DNA of 64,000 nucleotides from assembly GCA_030447525.1 (NCBI GenBank), contig JAUJOR010000010.1:1-64000 (forward strand), in the 5' to 3' direction. The first letter of the stretch is position 1. The number at the start of each line of letters is the position of its first letter. Under the pieces are notes generated by a model. It was not told the DNA's origin. It saw only the letters and a program-made list of their open reading frames with translations, and made no database searches. The translations under genes and the position numbers were made by a program. This document shows, piece after piece, positions 42,528-51,499 of the stretch. This DNA comes from Chloroflexota bacterium (GTDB taxonomy: Bacteria; Chloroflexota; UBA11872; UBA12225).

Positions 42528-44666
42528 TCACGACGCGGTTGTAAGGGCTGCGGGGGCTTGGGGGGAGAGGAGCGGGAAGGCGACGGTGAAGGTGCTGCCG
42601 GCGCCGAGGGTGCTTTCCACGCGGATAGCCCCGCCGATTCGGTCGACCATGCGCTTGGTAAAGGCCAGTCCCAGCCCGCTGCCTGGCTCACGGCGCACTT
42701 CCGGCTGGTTGCTGCGGAAGAACTGCGTGAAGAGACGGCCCATATCCGCCTCTGCAATGCCGTACCCAGTATCCGCGACGGCGATCCGCACCCAGGCCGG
42801 GACGCTGGCCGGCTCGGGAATTCCCGGTGGGGCCCCAACACCGCCGGCAGTCAAGGCGCGGGCCGGCGGGCCGGCCGGTGAGATGGGGGGAGGCCCGATC
42901 GAAACGGCGACGCTGATCCGGCCCCCTTCTGGGGTGTACTTGACGGCGTTGTCAAGAAGATTGTTGACGATTTCCTGGAGGTACAGCTCGCTGCTCCACA
43001 GCCGGGGCAGGCCGGGCGGGATGTCCCGCTGTACGGTCAGTCCTTTGGCTTCTGCCGGGGCGGCGATAGACTCCAGGGCATCCTCCACCAGGTGGTCGAC
43101 GGCCACCTGGCGGTACTCCAGGGGCAGGTCGGTGCGTTCCAGTCGGGCCATCTCCAAGAGGCTATTGACCAGTCGCAGGAGATGCTGCTCGGCCCCCTCG
43201 ATGCGGTCGAGGTAGCGCCACACTCGCTCGTCCAGGATGGGGTGGGGTCCCGGCTGGGGCCTGCGGGGCGCTACCGAGCCGTTGCCTTCGGCCCCCCTGG
43301 TGGCGTCCGGGAGACCGGCGGCGCCCCGCAGGGTGCGCCGGAGCATGCTCACATAGCCGATGGAGATGGTCAGCGGGCTGCGTAGCTCGTGGGTAACCAG
43401 GGACACGAAGTCGCGCCGGAGCCGCTCCGCTTCCTTTTGCACGGAGACATCACGGGCGATGCCTATGCCCAGCCTCAGGGGGCCACCTGGTTCACTGGCG
43501 GCGGCGTAGGTCAGCAAGAGGTGCTTCGACGGCTTCCCCGGGGGGGCATAGACCACCTCCTGGGAGACCGGCTGCCCGGCAGCCTGCGCCAGGCGCAGGG
43601 GGCAGCGCAGGGGGCAGAGCTCCTGGCCGGCATCGTCCAGGAAATGGCAGACCTGGCTGCAGGCCTGCCCGGCGACGAGCTGCGCCGGCTGATCGAGCAG
43701 GGTGGCCATTGCCGGGTTGACCCCGGTAATCCGCAGGCGGTCGTCCACGGTATAGATCCCCTCGCCGGAATGCTGGAAGAGCGTTGCCAGCGTCTCCCGC
43801 TCCTCGACCACGGTGCGGTGGAGGCGCCTTAGCGTCCCATGCATTGTGCGCAAGTTGACCGTGGTACGGACGACGAACAGGAGGGCGACGAGGCCGGCCA
43901 GGAGCACTGCCAGCCGGTCGAAGCCCAAGCGTAGGCTCACGAAGTGGAAGAAGAGGGCCAGGGGCACGAGCCAGAGGTTGGTCAAGAGGTCGGTGCGGGC
44001 GACACGGGCGGGACGCCCGCGCAGGTTGGTGTCTAGCCAGTCCAGCAGGGTGTCGATGGCCCCGGCGAGGGCGAAGAATGTTGTGGCGGCCAGGGCCCAA
44101 TCCTTGGTGAGGGGGGGCATCGTGCCCGTCCCCCACAGGGCGCCGGCCGCGGCCAGGGCCCCGGTGGTGGCCAGGGTGATCCGGGCCGCCCCGGCCAGGG
44201 CGGGGAGCGCCGCCTGGCGGCGCACGGCGTTGCCGGCCAGGGCCCCGGCGCCGGCCAGCAGGGTGGCCGCCGGGGCGCCGACGTGCCACCAGGCCAGGCT
44301 GACCGGCAGGGCCAGGAGGACGACGTCGGCGCGTCCCGGGTAGTTCAGGGTCAGCACGCCCATCGATCCGGCGACGAAGACGAAGAGGAGGACGGCAGAC
44401 GCGGCCGGCGGCCCCCCTTCCGGGACCACCGCCGGGTCGAGCAGCGCGGCCAGATCAGCCCAGGGGAGCCGCCAGAGGACGGCCCCAGCGCCGGCAATGA
44501 GCAGCACCCGGTAGACGGTGCCGGCCAGTGGCCAGCGCAACCCCACACGACGCAGGGCCAGGGCCAGGGCCGCCCACGGCCCGCTCCCAGGCAGGGACGG
44601 GGGCGCCGCCCAGCCGTCCCCCCGGGGGGCGGGCGCCTCACGTTGCCAGTCCGTCTTGGGGGTCAA
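42528..44666 (-). CDS. Membrane histidine kinase with PAS domain
   Basis: From the TTG at 44666, which follows a GGGAGGG ribosome site, the product is 712 residues. The first 270 residues contain about eight membrane helices (AALALALRRVGLRWPLAG; LLFVFVAGSMGVLTLNYPG). A PAS domain follows (LFQHSGEGIYTVDDRLRITG) with an unusual Cys cluster, CSQVCHFLDDAGQELCPLRC, that could bind metal or sense redox. Then come the HisKA motif FVSLVTHELRSPLTIS and the ATPase motifs NNLLDNAVKYTPEGG (N), VADTGYGI (G1), FFRSNQ (F) and GSGLGL (G2). The open frame extends further upstream to 44972, but that part is low-complexity. Its likely partner is the response regulator at 38.8 kb. Confidence 0.88.
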   Translation of the reverse strand: MTPKTDWQREAPAPRGDGWAAPPSLPGSGPWAALALALRRVGLRWPLAGTVYRVLLIAGAGAVLWRLPWADLAALLDPAVVPEGGPPAASAVLLFVFVAGSMGVLTLNYPGRADVVLLALPVSLAWWHVGAPAATLLAGAGALAGNAVRRQAALPALAGAARITLATTGALAAAGALWGTGTMPPLTKDWALAATTFFALAGAIDTLLDWLDTNLRGRPARVARTDLLTNLWLVPLALFFHFVSLRLGFDRLAVLLAGLVALLFVVRTTVNLRTMHGTLRRLHRTVVEERETLATLFQHSGEGIYTVDDRLRITGVNPAMATLLDQPAQLVAGQACSQVCHFLDDAGQELCPLRCPLRLAQAAGQPVSQEVVYAPPGKPSKHLLLTYAAASEPGGPLRLGIGIARDVSVQKEAERLRRDFVSLVTHELRSPLTISIGYVSMLRRTLRGAAGLPDATRGAEGNGSVAPRRPQPGPHPILDERVWRYLDRIEGAEQHLLRLVNSLLEMARLERTDLPLEYRQVAVDHLVEDALESIAAPAEAKGLTVQRDIPPGLPRLWSSELYLQEIVNNLLDNAVKYTPEGGRISVAVSIGPPPISPAGPPARALTAGGVGAPPGIPEPASVPAWVRIAVADTGYGIAEADMGRLFTQFFRSNQPEVRREPGSGLGLAFTKRMVDRIGGAIRVESTLGAGSTFTVAFPLLSPQAPAALTTAS

Positions 44667-45120
44667 GCTACCCAGCCCTCCCGGCCGTCGACCGCCATGT
44701 GTGCCGTGTGTGCCGTGTGTCTGCAGATCGCGGCATCGGTGCCTCACGGGGGCCACGTCTTCGGTCTCCCGGTGGGACGTGTCGCCATCCAGGCACCGGC
44801 CAAGTAAGTCTGCGCCGTCCTGCTTGTGTGGTACCGCCGGTGATGCCCGGCGGCACCACGCTGCACAAACGTACCGCTTGCTACCGAGCTCCCCATGTAC
44901 CAGGGGTACACTGACGCTGGTGGTCACCGCCGCCCCCGAGAGGATGCCGAGGGACATGCTGGCGGCACGCACTTTGACGAATAGTGTACGTGCCGCTGCC
45001 GGGAAGTAGAATGGCTGCGCACCACCGTACGGCGCGGCGCGGCGCCGGTGGAGATCTGTGCCGGCCGGTCCCGCGCCCGGCGCTCCCGCTTGGCGCTAGA
45101 CTTATGGGTGAGCTTGAGAG
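44667..45120. other. Divergent intergenic region with short repeats and a hairpin
   Basis: TGCCGTGTG is repeated twice from about 44703, and a hairpin arm pair (TGGTACCGCCGG at 44829-44840 with 44846-44858) lies in the middle. No gene is visible. It separates the kinase from the unknown gene at 45121 and probably holds both promoters, which I cannot pinpoint. Confidence 0.45.
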
Positions 45121-46140
45121 ATGGAAGATTGGCCTAACCCCCCCGATCCTGGCCGCCGCCCCGGCGACTCCGGCCAGTCCAACAATCCCCATGACGAGCG
45201 CGCCGGGAACGACTCAGTCTCGGAGCGCGTCGAAGACTGGCTCCGCGGGCTCCGTGCCGGGCGTACGCCGGGCGGGAGCGGTGGCGATGCGTCCGGACGC
45301 CCCGGCCACGGCGCCGGGGGCGGGGCCAGCGATGATCCGGCAGAGGCCTTCCTGAAAGCCGCCAAGCGCCTGGCGGCCTCGCCCCGAGCGCAGGCCGCCC
45401 TGGCCCGCCGCCTGGCGGACGGGGGAGGCGATGGGGGCGACCCGTCGCTGCAGGCCCTGGCGCGCGTCCTGGAGACGCTGGGCCGCGAGCTCTCCGGCGT
45501 GCTCGGCTCGGCCGGCGCCGGCCAGGCCCCCAGCGGGGCGGCCGTGCTGGAGCGCCCGGACACCCTCGAGGAGCGACGCCTCTCCGACGACGAGGGCGGT
45601 GGGGGCGATGACGACATCGAGGACGACGACGAAGGTGGGGGAGGGGGCGACGACGAGGAGCCCTGGCCGTCGGCGTTCATCGGCTACCGTGTGGGGATCG
45701 TCGATGGCGTGGACGTGGGCACTTGCCGTGACGGGTGTTGCACCGCTGTGTTCATGGAGCATCCCGGCGTGCGCGCCGCCGTCTGGTTCCCAACGGAGAC
45801 GGCCGGGGCGCTGGCGGAGAGCCTGTCCGAGCTCCTGGGCAGCCAGCGGGGTGAGGCGGCCAGCCTGGGCGTGCCGCCCTTCGGCGCGGGCGATCCGCCG
45901 GCCCGTGGTCAGGTCCAGGCCGCCATCCAGTTCTTTACCGAGGACGTGCACCTCGACCTGGTGGAGCAGGACACAGACCGCGCCGACGGGGCCTTCGCCC
46001 GCGTGATCGCCTACGACCAGGGGCTGGGACACGGGGGCCCGCCGCTGGTGGACGCCTTGATCAGCACGGCGCAAGCCCGGGCCCTGCGCCGCGGCCTGCG
46101 CCGGGCGGCACGCGACTACTCCCGCGAGCGCGAGCGGTAG
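45121..46140 (+). CDS. Unknown acidic-linker protein
   Basis: The 339-residue product has three parts. The N-terminal 160 residues are polar with an Ala-rich helix (AEAFLKAAKRLAASPRAQAALARRLAD). A Gly/Asp/Glu tract of about 30 residues (DDIEDDDEGGGGGDDEEP) follows. The C-terminal 150 residues appear folded: AFIGYRVGIVDGVDVGTCRD, a GCC pair, HPGVRAAVWFPTE, AAIQFFTEDVHLDLVEQDTDRAD and a basic end (RALRRGLRRAARDYSRERER). I recognise no family. Three Cys near residue 200 are close together and could bind metal. The ATG is at 45121. It stands alone on the plus strand and converges with topoisomerase IB. Confidence 0.65.
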   Translation: MEDWPNPPDPGRRPGDSGQSNNPHDERAGNDSVSERVEDWLRGLRAGRTPGGSGGDASGRPGHGAGGGASDDPAEAFLKAAKRLAASPRAQAALARRLADGGGDGGDPSLQALARVLETLGRELSGVLGSAGAGQAPSGAAVLERPDTLEERRLSDDEGGGGDDDIEDDDEGGGGGDDEEPWPSAFIGYRVGIVDGVDVGTCRDGCCTAVFMEHPGVRAAVWFPTETAGALAESLSELLGSQRGEAASLGVPPFGAGDPPARGQVQAAIQFFTEDVHLDLVEQDTDRADGAFARVIAYDQGLGHGGPPLVDALISTAQARALRRGLRRAARDYSRERER

Positions 46141-46157
46141 AACGTCCGAGGCCAACC

Positions 46158-46192
46158 CCCGCAAGGGTGGGCCCCGGGCGCTCCCCTGCGGG
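46158..46192 (+). terminator. Hairpin after the unknown acidic gene
   Basis: CCCGCAAGGG (46158-46167) and CCCCTGCGGG (46183-46192) pair with one mismatch around a GC-rich loop, 18 bases after the stop codon, in a convergent gap. No T-tract is present. Confidence 0.4.
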
Positions 46193-46256
46193 CGGCCGAC
46201 GTGGCGTTCCCTCTGCGCGTCGTGGGAGAGTCCGGAGAACGGGCCAGGGGAGATCT

Positions 46257-47486
46257 CTAGACCGCCGTGGACGCTTCATTTCCCAGGCCCGCCGCCCGGC
46301 GCAGGAGGTCGACGACGGCCCGCTCCTCGTGCGAGAGTCCCTCCTCCCCGGCCTTTTCCCGCGACATTGGGGAGTCGTCTACGCCTTCCCCCACGCCCCC
46401 GGGGCTATCCTTACCGAGCTCGCCGGCCACGTGCCGGGCCAGGCGCTCGGCCTGGCCCTCAGCCGCACCCTCGACCAGGGCCTGGACTTCTCCCTTGACC
46501 GCCTCCAGGGCGGCGAGTGAGCCGGCGAGGTAGGCCTCCACCACGGCAGGGTGGACGTAGCACTTGCGGCACACGGCCACCGTATTCCCCAGCTGGGCCG
46601 CCACCTGTTCGATGGTGCGTACCACCCGGCGGCGGGATTCGGCGGCGGTGGTGGCCGGCTCCGCCTCGCGGAAGAAGCGCGTCGCCAGCACCGTGCCGGC
46701 CCAGGTGCGGAAATCCTTGGCCGTGAAGTCTTCCCCGGCGATCTCCTGGAGGTAGCCGTTGACATCCGCCGAGTCGATGGTATGGCGCTGGCCCTCGTCG
46801 TCGACGTACTGGAACAACTCCTGGCCCGGGATGTCCCGGCACTGCTTGATGATCTTTGATAGCCGGCGGTCGGTCAGGGTGACGTTGTGCACGATGCCGT
46901 GCTTGCCCCGGAAGTGGAAGCGCACCGTCGAGCCGCTGATGTCCACGTGGCGATTCTGCAACGTGGTCAGCCCGAACGACTTGTTCTGACGCCGGTACTC
47001 TTCGTTGCCCACGCGGATCAGGGTGTTCTCCAGCAGACGGACGACGGTCGCCAGCACCCGCTCCCGTGGCAGGCCCCGCCGGGCCAGGTCGTGATCGACC
47101 CGGGCGCGGATGCCGGGGAGGGCCTCGGAGAAGGCGATCATGCGGTCGTACTTGACGGCATCACGCACCGCTCGCCAGCGCGGGTGGTAACGGTACTGCT
47201 TGCGTCCCCTGGCGTCCCGCCCCGTGGCCTGCAGGTGCCCCTGGGGATGGGGACAGATCCAGACGTCCATCCAGGCCGGCGGGATGCTCAGGGACTTGAT
47301 GCGTTGGACGGTGTCCTTGTCCCGCACCAGGTGGCCCTCTGGCCCCCGGTACGACCAGCCCCTCCCGCTGCGGCGCCGCCGGATGCCCGGCCCGTCATCC
47401 GTGACGTAGTGCAAGCCGGCAGCGGCGGCGGAGGCCACGGGATCGACAATCTCAGAAGCGGGCAGATCAAGGTCAATGATGGACAC
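46257..47486 (-). CDS. DNA topoisomerase IB
   Basis: The 409-residue enzyme relaxes supercoils by nicking one strand through a 3'-phosphotyrosine, as in the poxvirus and bacterial type IB enzymes. The N-terminal part has YVTDDGPGIRRRRSGRGWSY and IPPAWMDVWICPHPQGHLQ. The catalytic domain shows RVGNEEYRRQNKSFGLTTL, FRGKHGIVHNV and FTAKDFRTWAGTVLA, and the active-site Tyr is in CRKCYVHPAVVEAYL near residue 310. The C-terminal 60 residues are an extra charged tail. I chose the GTG at 47486, which has GGGAAGGG upstream; the 64 residues before it in the open frame are Gly/Arg-rich. Confidence 0.92.
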   Translation of the reverse strand: MSIIDLDLPASEIVDPVASAAAAGLHYVTDDGPGIRRRRSGRGWSYRGPEGHLVRDKDTVQRIKSLSIPPAWMDVWICPHPQGHLQATGRDARGRKQYRYHPRWRAVRDAVKYDRMIAFSEALPGIRARVDHDLARRGLPRERVLATVVRLLENTLIRVGNEEYRRQNKSFGLTTLQNRHVDISGSTVRFHFRGKHGIVHNVTLTDRRLSKIIKQCRDIPGQELFQYVDDEGQRHTIDSADVNGYLQEIAGEDFTAKDFRTWAGTVLATRFFREAEPATTAAESRRRVVRTIEQVAAQLGNTVAVCRKCYVHPAVVEAYLAGSLAALEAVKGEVQALVEGAAEGQAERLARHVAGELGKDSPGGVGEGVDDSPMSREKAGEEGLSHEERAVVDLLRRAAGLGNEASTAV

Positions 47487-47869
47487 CGGCCCTTCCCTCA
47501 CTTGCAGGCACTCCGCCGTCCCAGCCGGCGGCGGGAGCAGTCCCCCATCCGGCACCGCATACCGCCTGTGATTTGCACCACCTCCGCCGTCTCGTCTGGG
47601 AGCGGGCAGGTCCAGGGGCTGATCAATCCTAGCGCTCCTGCCTGGCGCTCCTGCCTGGCGCTCCTGCCTAGGGCTCATGTAGGTAGAGCATCCCGAAGGT
47701 CAATGTTCCCTGGGGCAAGGTGACGCATCTTCCGTGCGGGTGCAGCGGGTGCAAATGACGTGCCGCGCATGACCCGAGATGGGCAACGCACTTACGGGAC
47801 TGTCGTCCGTAGACCCTGCAGCGGGGAGATGGGTGAAGGGGGATGGGTGAAGGGGTGCGCTGGACGCCC
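47487..47869. other. Intergenic stretch with short tandem repeats
   Basis: A 13-bp unit (CCTGGCGCTCCTG) is repeated at about 47641-47666, and GATGGGTGAAGGG occurs twice at 47828-47854. No gene or clear terminator was found between the two minus-strand genes. Confidence 0.5.
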
Positions 47870-48991
47870 CTAGACCAGACGTCTGCTGGCCAGCAGGGAG
47901 ACGAGCATCGCCAGGGCCATGACGCTCAGGGAGGCAGCGCCGACGTAATGGCCCACCTCCTGGGGCTGCACCTCCACCATAACGGCGCTCCCGAGGGGCT
48001 GGAAGAGCTCTTTCCAGGCGCTGCGGGTCGGGGAGGAGACGAAGCGCCCGCCGGTGAGCTGGGAGACCTGGCGCAGGGTGTCCGCCTGAAACGGCGCGCG
48101 CTGCTCCGCTCCGGGCCGGGGACCCACGGGGACGGTGTGGACGGGGATGCCGGCCTCGGCCGCCCCCCGCAGGGCCTCCCCCAGGGAGCGGCCGGTGGTG
48201 CTCTCCCCGCTGGAGATCAGGATGATGGCCGCCGGGGCCTTGGCCGGGGGGGCGTCCCCAAGAGGTGGAGCCCCAGGAGGTGGAGCCCCAGGAGGTGAAG
48301 CCCCAGGAGGTGAAGCCCCAGGAGGTGAAGCCCCTCCGGGCGCCATGCCGGCCCCCGCCCGAGGGGGATCCATGCGCTCGTTCCCCTCCAGCAGGGGCAC
48401 GGCGGCGATGGCCACGGATATGGCGTCCCCGAGAGCGGCCTCGCCGGCCGTGCGCAGCCGGCTCAGGGCCGGTGGGACGGCGCCATGATCGTGGGTGGGG
48501 GCCAGCAGGATGTAGGCGTTCTGGGAGTAGCCTACCACCGCCACTTGCACCCGCCCCGGCAGGGCAGCGGCCACCCCCCGAGCGGTGGCCCTGGCGACCT
48601 CAAAGCGCGTCGGGGGCACATCGGTCGCCCGCATCGTCGTCGATGCCTCTACCACGATGACCACCGTCGTCAGGTCGTGCGGCGTCTCCAAGGGGACGAC
48701 CGGCCGGGCAAAGCCGACGACCAGCCCGGCCAGGCCCAACAGCAGCAGGACGATGGCCAGGGTACGCCCGGCAGCGCCCCACGGGCGGGCCCGTCTCGCC
48801 GGGGCGGTGTGCCGGCCGCCCTTCAGCGCCCCCCTCGCCCCGCGCACCTGGAACGTCCCGGCAACGCGCCGTCGCGCCCGGCGGGCAGCGCCATAGAAGA
48901 GGAGGAGGGCGGGACTGAGGAGCAGGGCCCAGAGCAGCTCCGGGATGCGGAACTCTACCCCGCCCTCCCGCAGCCAGTCGAGTGGAGTCAT
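47870..48991 (-). CDS. VWA-domain membrane protein with a degenerate metal site
   Basis: The 373-residue product starts at an ATG with GGAGG 5 bases upstream. It has membrane helices near residues 20-35, 75-95 (LAIVLLLLGLAGLVVGF) and at the C-terminus (LSVMALAMLVSLLA), flanking a von Willebrand A domain, the layout of Bat-type proteins. The MIDAS motif, normally DxSxS, reads VVEASTTMRATD, so metal binding is doubtful. A Pro/Gly repeat (five copies of a GASPP-type unit) is inserted before AAIILISSGESTTG, where DG would be expected. It is the last gene of the MoxR-DUF58-VWA operon and is probably a non-metal-binding partner of the upstream VWA protein. Confidence 0.85.
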   Translation of the reverse strand: MTPLDWLREGGVEFRIPELLWALLLSPALLLFYGAARRARRRVAGTFQVRGARGALKGGRHTAPARRARPWGAAGRTLAIVLLLLGLAGLVVGFARPVVPLETPHDLTTVVIVVEASTTMRATDVPPTRFEVARATARGVAAALPGRVQVAVVGYSQNAYILLAPTHDHGAVPPALSRLRTAGEAALGDAISVAIAAVPLLEGNERMDPPRAGAGMAPGGASPPGASPPGASPPGAPPPGAPPLGDAPPAKAPAAIILISSGESTTGRSLGEALRGAAEAGIPVHTVPVGPRPGAEQRAPFQADTLRQVSQLTGGRFVSSPTRSAWKELFQPLGSAVMVEVQPQEVGHYVGAASLSVMALAMLVSLLASRRLV

Positions 48992-49088
48992 GGTTGCCTC
49001 CGGCGGGCCGAGGGGCTGCGTCTCTCCGCCCTTCTGGGCGCCGGGCGCCGGGTCACCCTGGCCCCGCCCCACGGCGCTCGGCGCTGCC

Positions 49089-50120
49089 TCACGGTTGGCG
49101 GTGCAGCCACAGGAACGCCAGGCAGAGCCCGGTTGCGCTCAGCGCCAGGGCGCCGGCGCCGACGAAGTGGCCGATCTCCCAGCGCTCGAACTCCCAGCCC
49201 AGGGCCAGTCCCAGGTCGTTGTAGATGCGCCGCAGCTCGCCTCCGTTGGGAGCGAAGTAGTACTGGCCCCCCGTCTGCGCCGCCATCTCTTGTAGCAGGG
49301 TCTCGTCCACCCCACTACGCCCGCGCCCGCCGAAGGGGAACCCGCCTCTCCCTCCCATGCCGATGGTGAACACGGGGACGTTGGCGTCCCGCGCCCTGGC
49401 CGTCGATTCCAGGGGGGGGATGCCTTCCGTGTTCTCCCCGTCGGTTAGGAGCAGGACGACGGCCGGGGGTGGGGGTGGGGGCTGGCCGGGCTGGAGCGGG
49501 GCTGTGGGGGGGGCGGGGGCAGCCGGGTTGGGCGCGCCCCCGCCGGGGAGCGGCGCCCCACCTGCGGGGGCGAGGAGGTCTGGGAGGAGGGCCGCCAGGG
49601 CCACCTCGAGCCCTTCCCCGATGGCCGTGCCGCCGCCAAGCTGCAGCCCTTCGATGGCCGCCCGCACGGCCGGCAGGTCGTCCGTCACCGGCTGCACCAG
49701 GGAGGCGTCCGATGAGAAGGCGACTACGCCGACGCGGAAGCCGGTGGGGAGGCTCTCGACAAAGCTCTGAGCGGCCCGCTTGGCGGCGGCCAGGCGGGAA
49801 GGGAAGACGTCGCTCGCGCTCATGCTCCCGGAGACGTCCATCACCAGGATGATCGTGGCCTGGTCTTTGGGCACGGGGATGCGCAGGGCCGGGCGAGCCA
49901 GGGCTACCACCCCCAGGGCCAGGCTGGCCAGTACCAGGATGGGCGGGACGTGGCGGCGAAAGGCGGTGGACGGCCTCCCGGCCAGGGCGGCCCGGAGCAG
50001 GGGCAGGCTGCTGTAGGGCACGGCGTCCGGGGCGCGCCGGCTCTGCGCCCAGGCGTAGGCCCCCAGCAGCACCAGCGGGAGCGCGAGCCACCACAGCAGG
50101 GGTGGGATGACGTACTCCAT
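49089..50120 (-). CDS. BatA-like VWA-domain membrane protein
   Basis: The 343-residue product begins at an ATG with GGAGGGG 6 bases upstream. Two N-terminal helices (LLWWLALPLVLLGAYAWAQ and ILVLASLALGVVALARPAL) and one C-terminal helix flank an intact VWA domain: MDVSGSMSASDVFPSRLAAA carries DxSxS, TAIGEGLEVALAAL the Thr, and LLLTDGENTEG the Asp. A Pro/Gly loop of about 40 residues is inserted before the last motif. MoxR-linked VWA proteins are thought to display or receive client proteins that the MoxR ATPase remodels. It follows DUF58 by 64 bases. Confidence 0.9.
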   Translation of the reverse strand: MEYVIPPLLWWLALPLVLLGAYAWAQSRRAPDAVPYSSLPLLRAALAGRPSTAFRRHVPPILVLASLALGVVALARPALRIPVPKDQATIILVMDVSGSMSASDVFPSRLAAAKRAAQSFVESLPTGFRVGVVAFSSDASLVQPVTDDLPAVRAAIEGLQLGGGTAIGEGLEVALAALLPDLLAPAGGAPLPGGGAPNPAAPAPPTAPLQPGQPPPPPPAVVLLLTDGENTEGIPPLESTARARDANVPVFTIGMGGRGGFPFGGRGRSGVDETLLQEMAAQTGGQYYFAPNGGELRRIYNDLGLALGWEFERWEIGHFVGAGALALSATGLCLAFLWLHRQP

Positions 50121-50184
50121 CAATAGCCCCTCCTGTCTGCGGCCCTACTGTCGGTAGCCCTACTGTTGCCTGGTCTGTCGCCGG

Positions 50185-51498
50185 TCAGGCTGTCTGGCGC
50201 AACAGGCGCCGCGCCCCGACCAACGTGCGCCGGCGCTGCTCCAGGTAGTGCACCAGGGCAGTGACAATCGGCTCGGCCGTGGAGACCTTCCACAGGGTGG
50301 CACCGTGGCGGGCGAAGCGCCGCTCCATCTCCGCCTCCCGCGCCGCTGCCAGGCCAGCAAACGCGGCGCGGAACGAGGGCTGGCTGGTGTCGACGACGAG
50401 CTGCTCGCCACTCTCGGCGTCCTGGAAGGTCACCACGCCGGCGTCGGGCATTTCTACCTCGCGGGCGTCGCGCACCCACACTCCCACCACCTCGTGGCGC
50501 CGTGCCAGCGGGCCCAGGGCACGCTCCCAGGCCGGCAGGCTTTCAGCGGCAGCAGACGCGTCCCACCTCCCCAGCCGCGGGGGCCCGGCCGCGGCGCGGG
50601 CGCCTGGCGCCGGTGCAGACAGGGGGTGCAGGGGCATGGATCCTTGCATGGGGGTCCAGTCCTCATCCAAGAAGTCTGAGAGGACGACCACCAGGCTGCG
50701 CCCGTGGGCGGTGCGAAAGCCTTGCTCCAGGAGCGACGCCAGGTGCGTGCCGGTGTACCCAATCTCCGTCCCCAGGGGGCCTACCACCGGCTGCCGGCCC
50801 CCGGGGGCCGGCACGCGCCGGGCGGCGTCCAGGGCGCGACGGAGGAGCTGCAAGACGTGCACCCTTCCCCCGCCGGTAGTCACCATCTCGGCCGAGCGCC
50901 GCTCGGGGCCGGCGGGGCGTCCCACCAGGCCCATCCGCCGGGACAGTGGCCCTCCCGGCTGGCGATCGCGGCCACCCCGACTCGTCGCCAGGCCCCGTTC
51001 CTCGCCCCGCTCCCCTTCGCCGAGAGTCCGCCTGACAGTGGAGCCGGTGTAGAGGAGGGCCCCGACGCGATCCCCCCGGGCGGTGAGGAGCCGGGCCAGC
51101 GTCCCGGCGATGTCCAGGATCAGGTCGCGCTTGCTTTGCTGGGCGCTGCCGAAGTCGGTCGAGGCCGTCAGGTCGATAAGCAGCCAGGCGGTGACGTCGC
51201 GGTCCTCGTGGTAGCGCCGGACGTAGGCCTCCCCCATCCGCGCCGTGACGTTCCAGTCCAGGGCCCGGACGTCGTCTCCCACCTGGTAGGGGCGTAGCTC
51301 GCCGAGGTCCAGTCCAAACCCGAAGGCGGCGTTGCGGTGCTCCCCCTGGCGCAGCCCGTCCAGGCGGCGCACCACGGTGAAGTCCAGGCGCCGCAGGAGG
51401 CGCTCCGCCTCACCGGGAGGCTGCGCCGCCGGGGGCTGGGGCGGGACCGGGCGCCGGCGCAGCCCCCGCAGGAGACGCCCGGGCGAGGGCAATCGCAC
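50185..51498 (-). CDS. DUF58 domain protein
   Basis: The 437-residue protein starts at a GTG one base after the MoxR stop, with GGAGGGG 9 bases upstream. The DUF58 core is clear: GLDLGELRPYQVGDDVRALDWNVTARMGEAYVRRYHEDRD. A VWA-like segment follows (LLIDLTASTDFGSAQQSKRD, a relaxed DxSxS) with VVVLSDFLDEDW. A Gly/Arg-rich insertion of about 70 residues separates the halves. DUF58 proteins always travel with MoxR ATPases and probably form the client-facing part of the complex. The C-terminal FQDAESGEQLVVDTS is also usual for the family. Confidence 0.9.
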   Translation of the reverse strand: MRLPSPGRLLRGLRRRPVPPQPPAAQPPGEAERLLRRLDFTVVRRLDGLRQGEHRNAAFGFGLDLGELRPYQVGDDVRALDWNVTARMGEAYVRRYHEDRDVTAWLLIDLTASTDFGSAQQSKRDLILDIAGTLARLLTARGDRVGALLYTGSTVRRTLGEGERGEERGLATSRGGRDRQPGGPLSRRMGLVGRPAGPERRSAEMVTTGGGRVHVLQLLRRALDAARRVPAPGGRQPVVGPLGTEIGYTGTHLASLLEQGFRTAHGRSLVVVLSDFLDEDWTPMQGSMPLHPLSAPAPGARAAAGPPRLGRWDASAAAESLPAWERALGPLARRHEVVGVWVRDAREVEMPDAGVVTFQDAESGEQLVVDTSQPSFRAAFAGLAAAREAEMERRFARHGATLWKVSTAEPIVTALVHYLEQRRRTLVGARRLLRQTA

Positions 51499-51499
51499 G

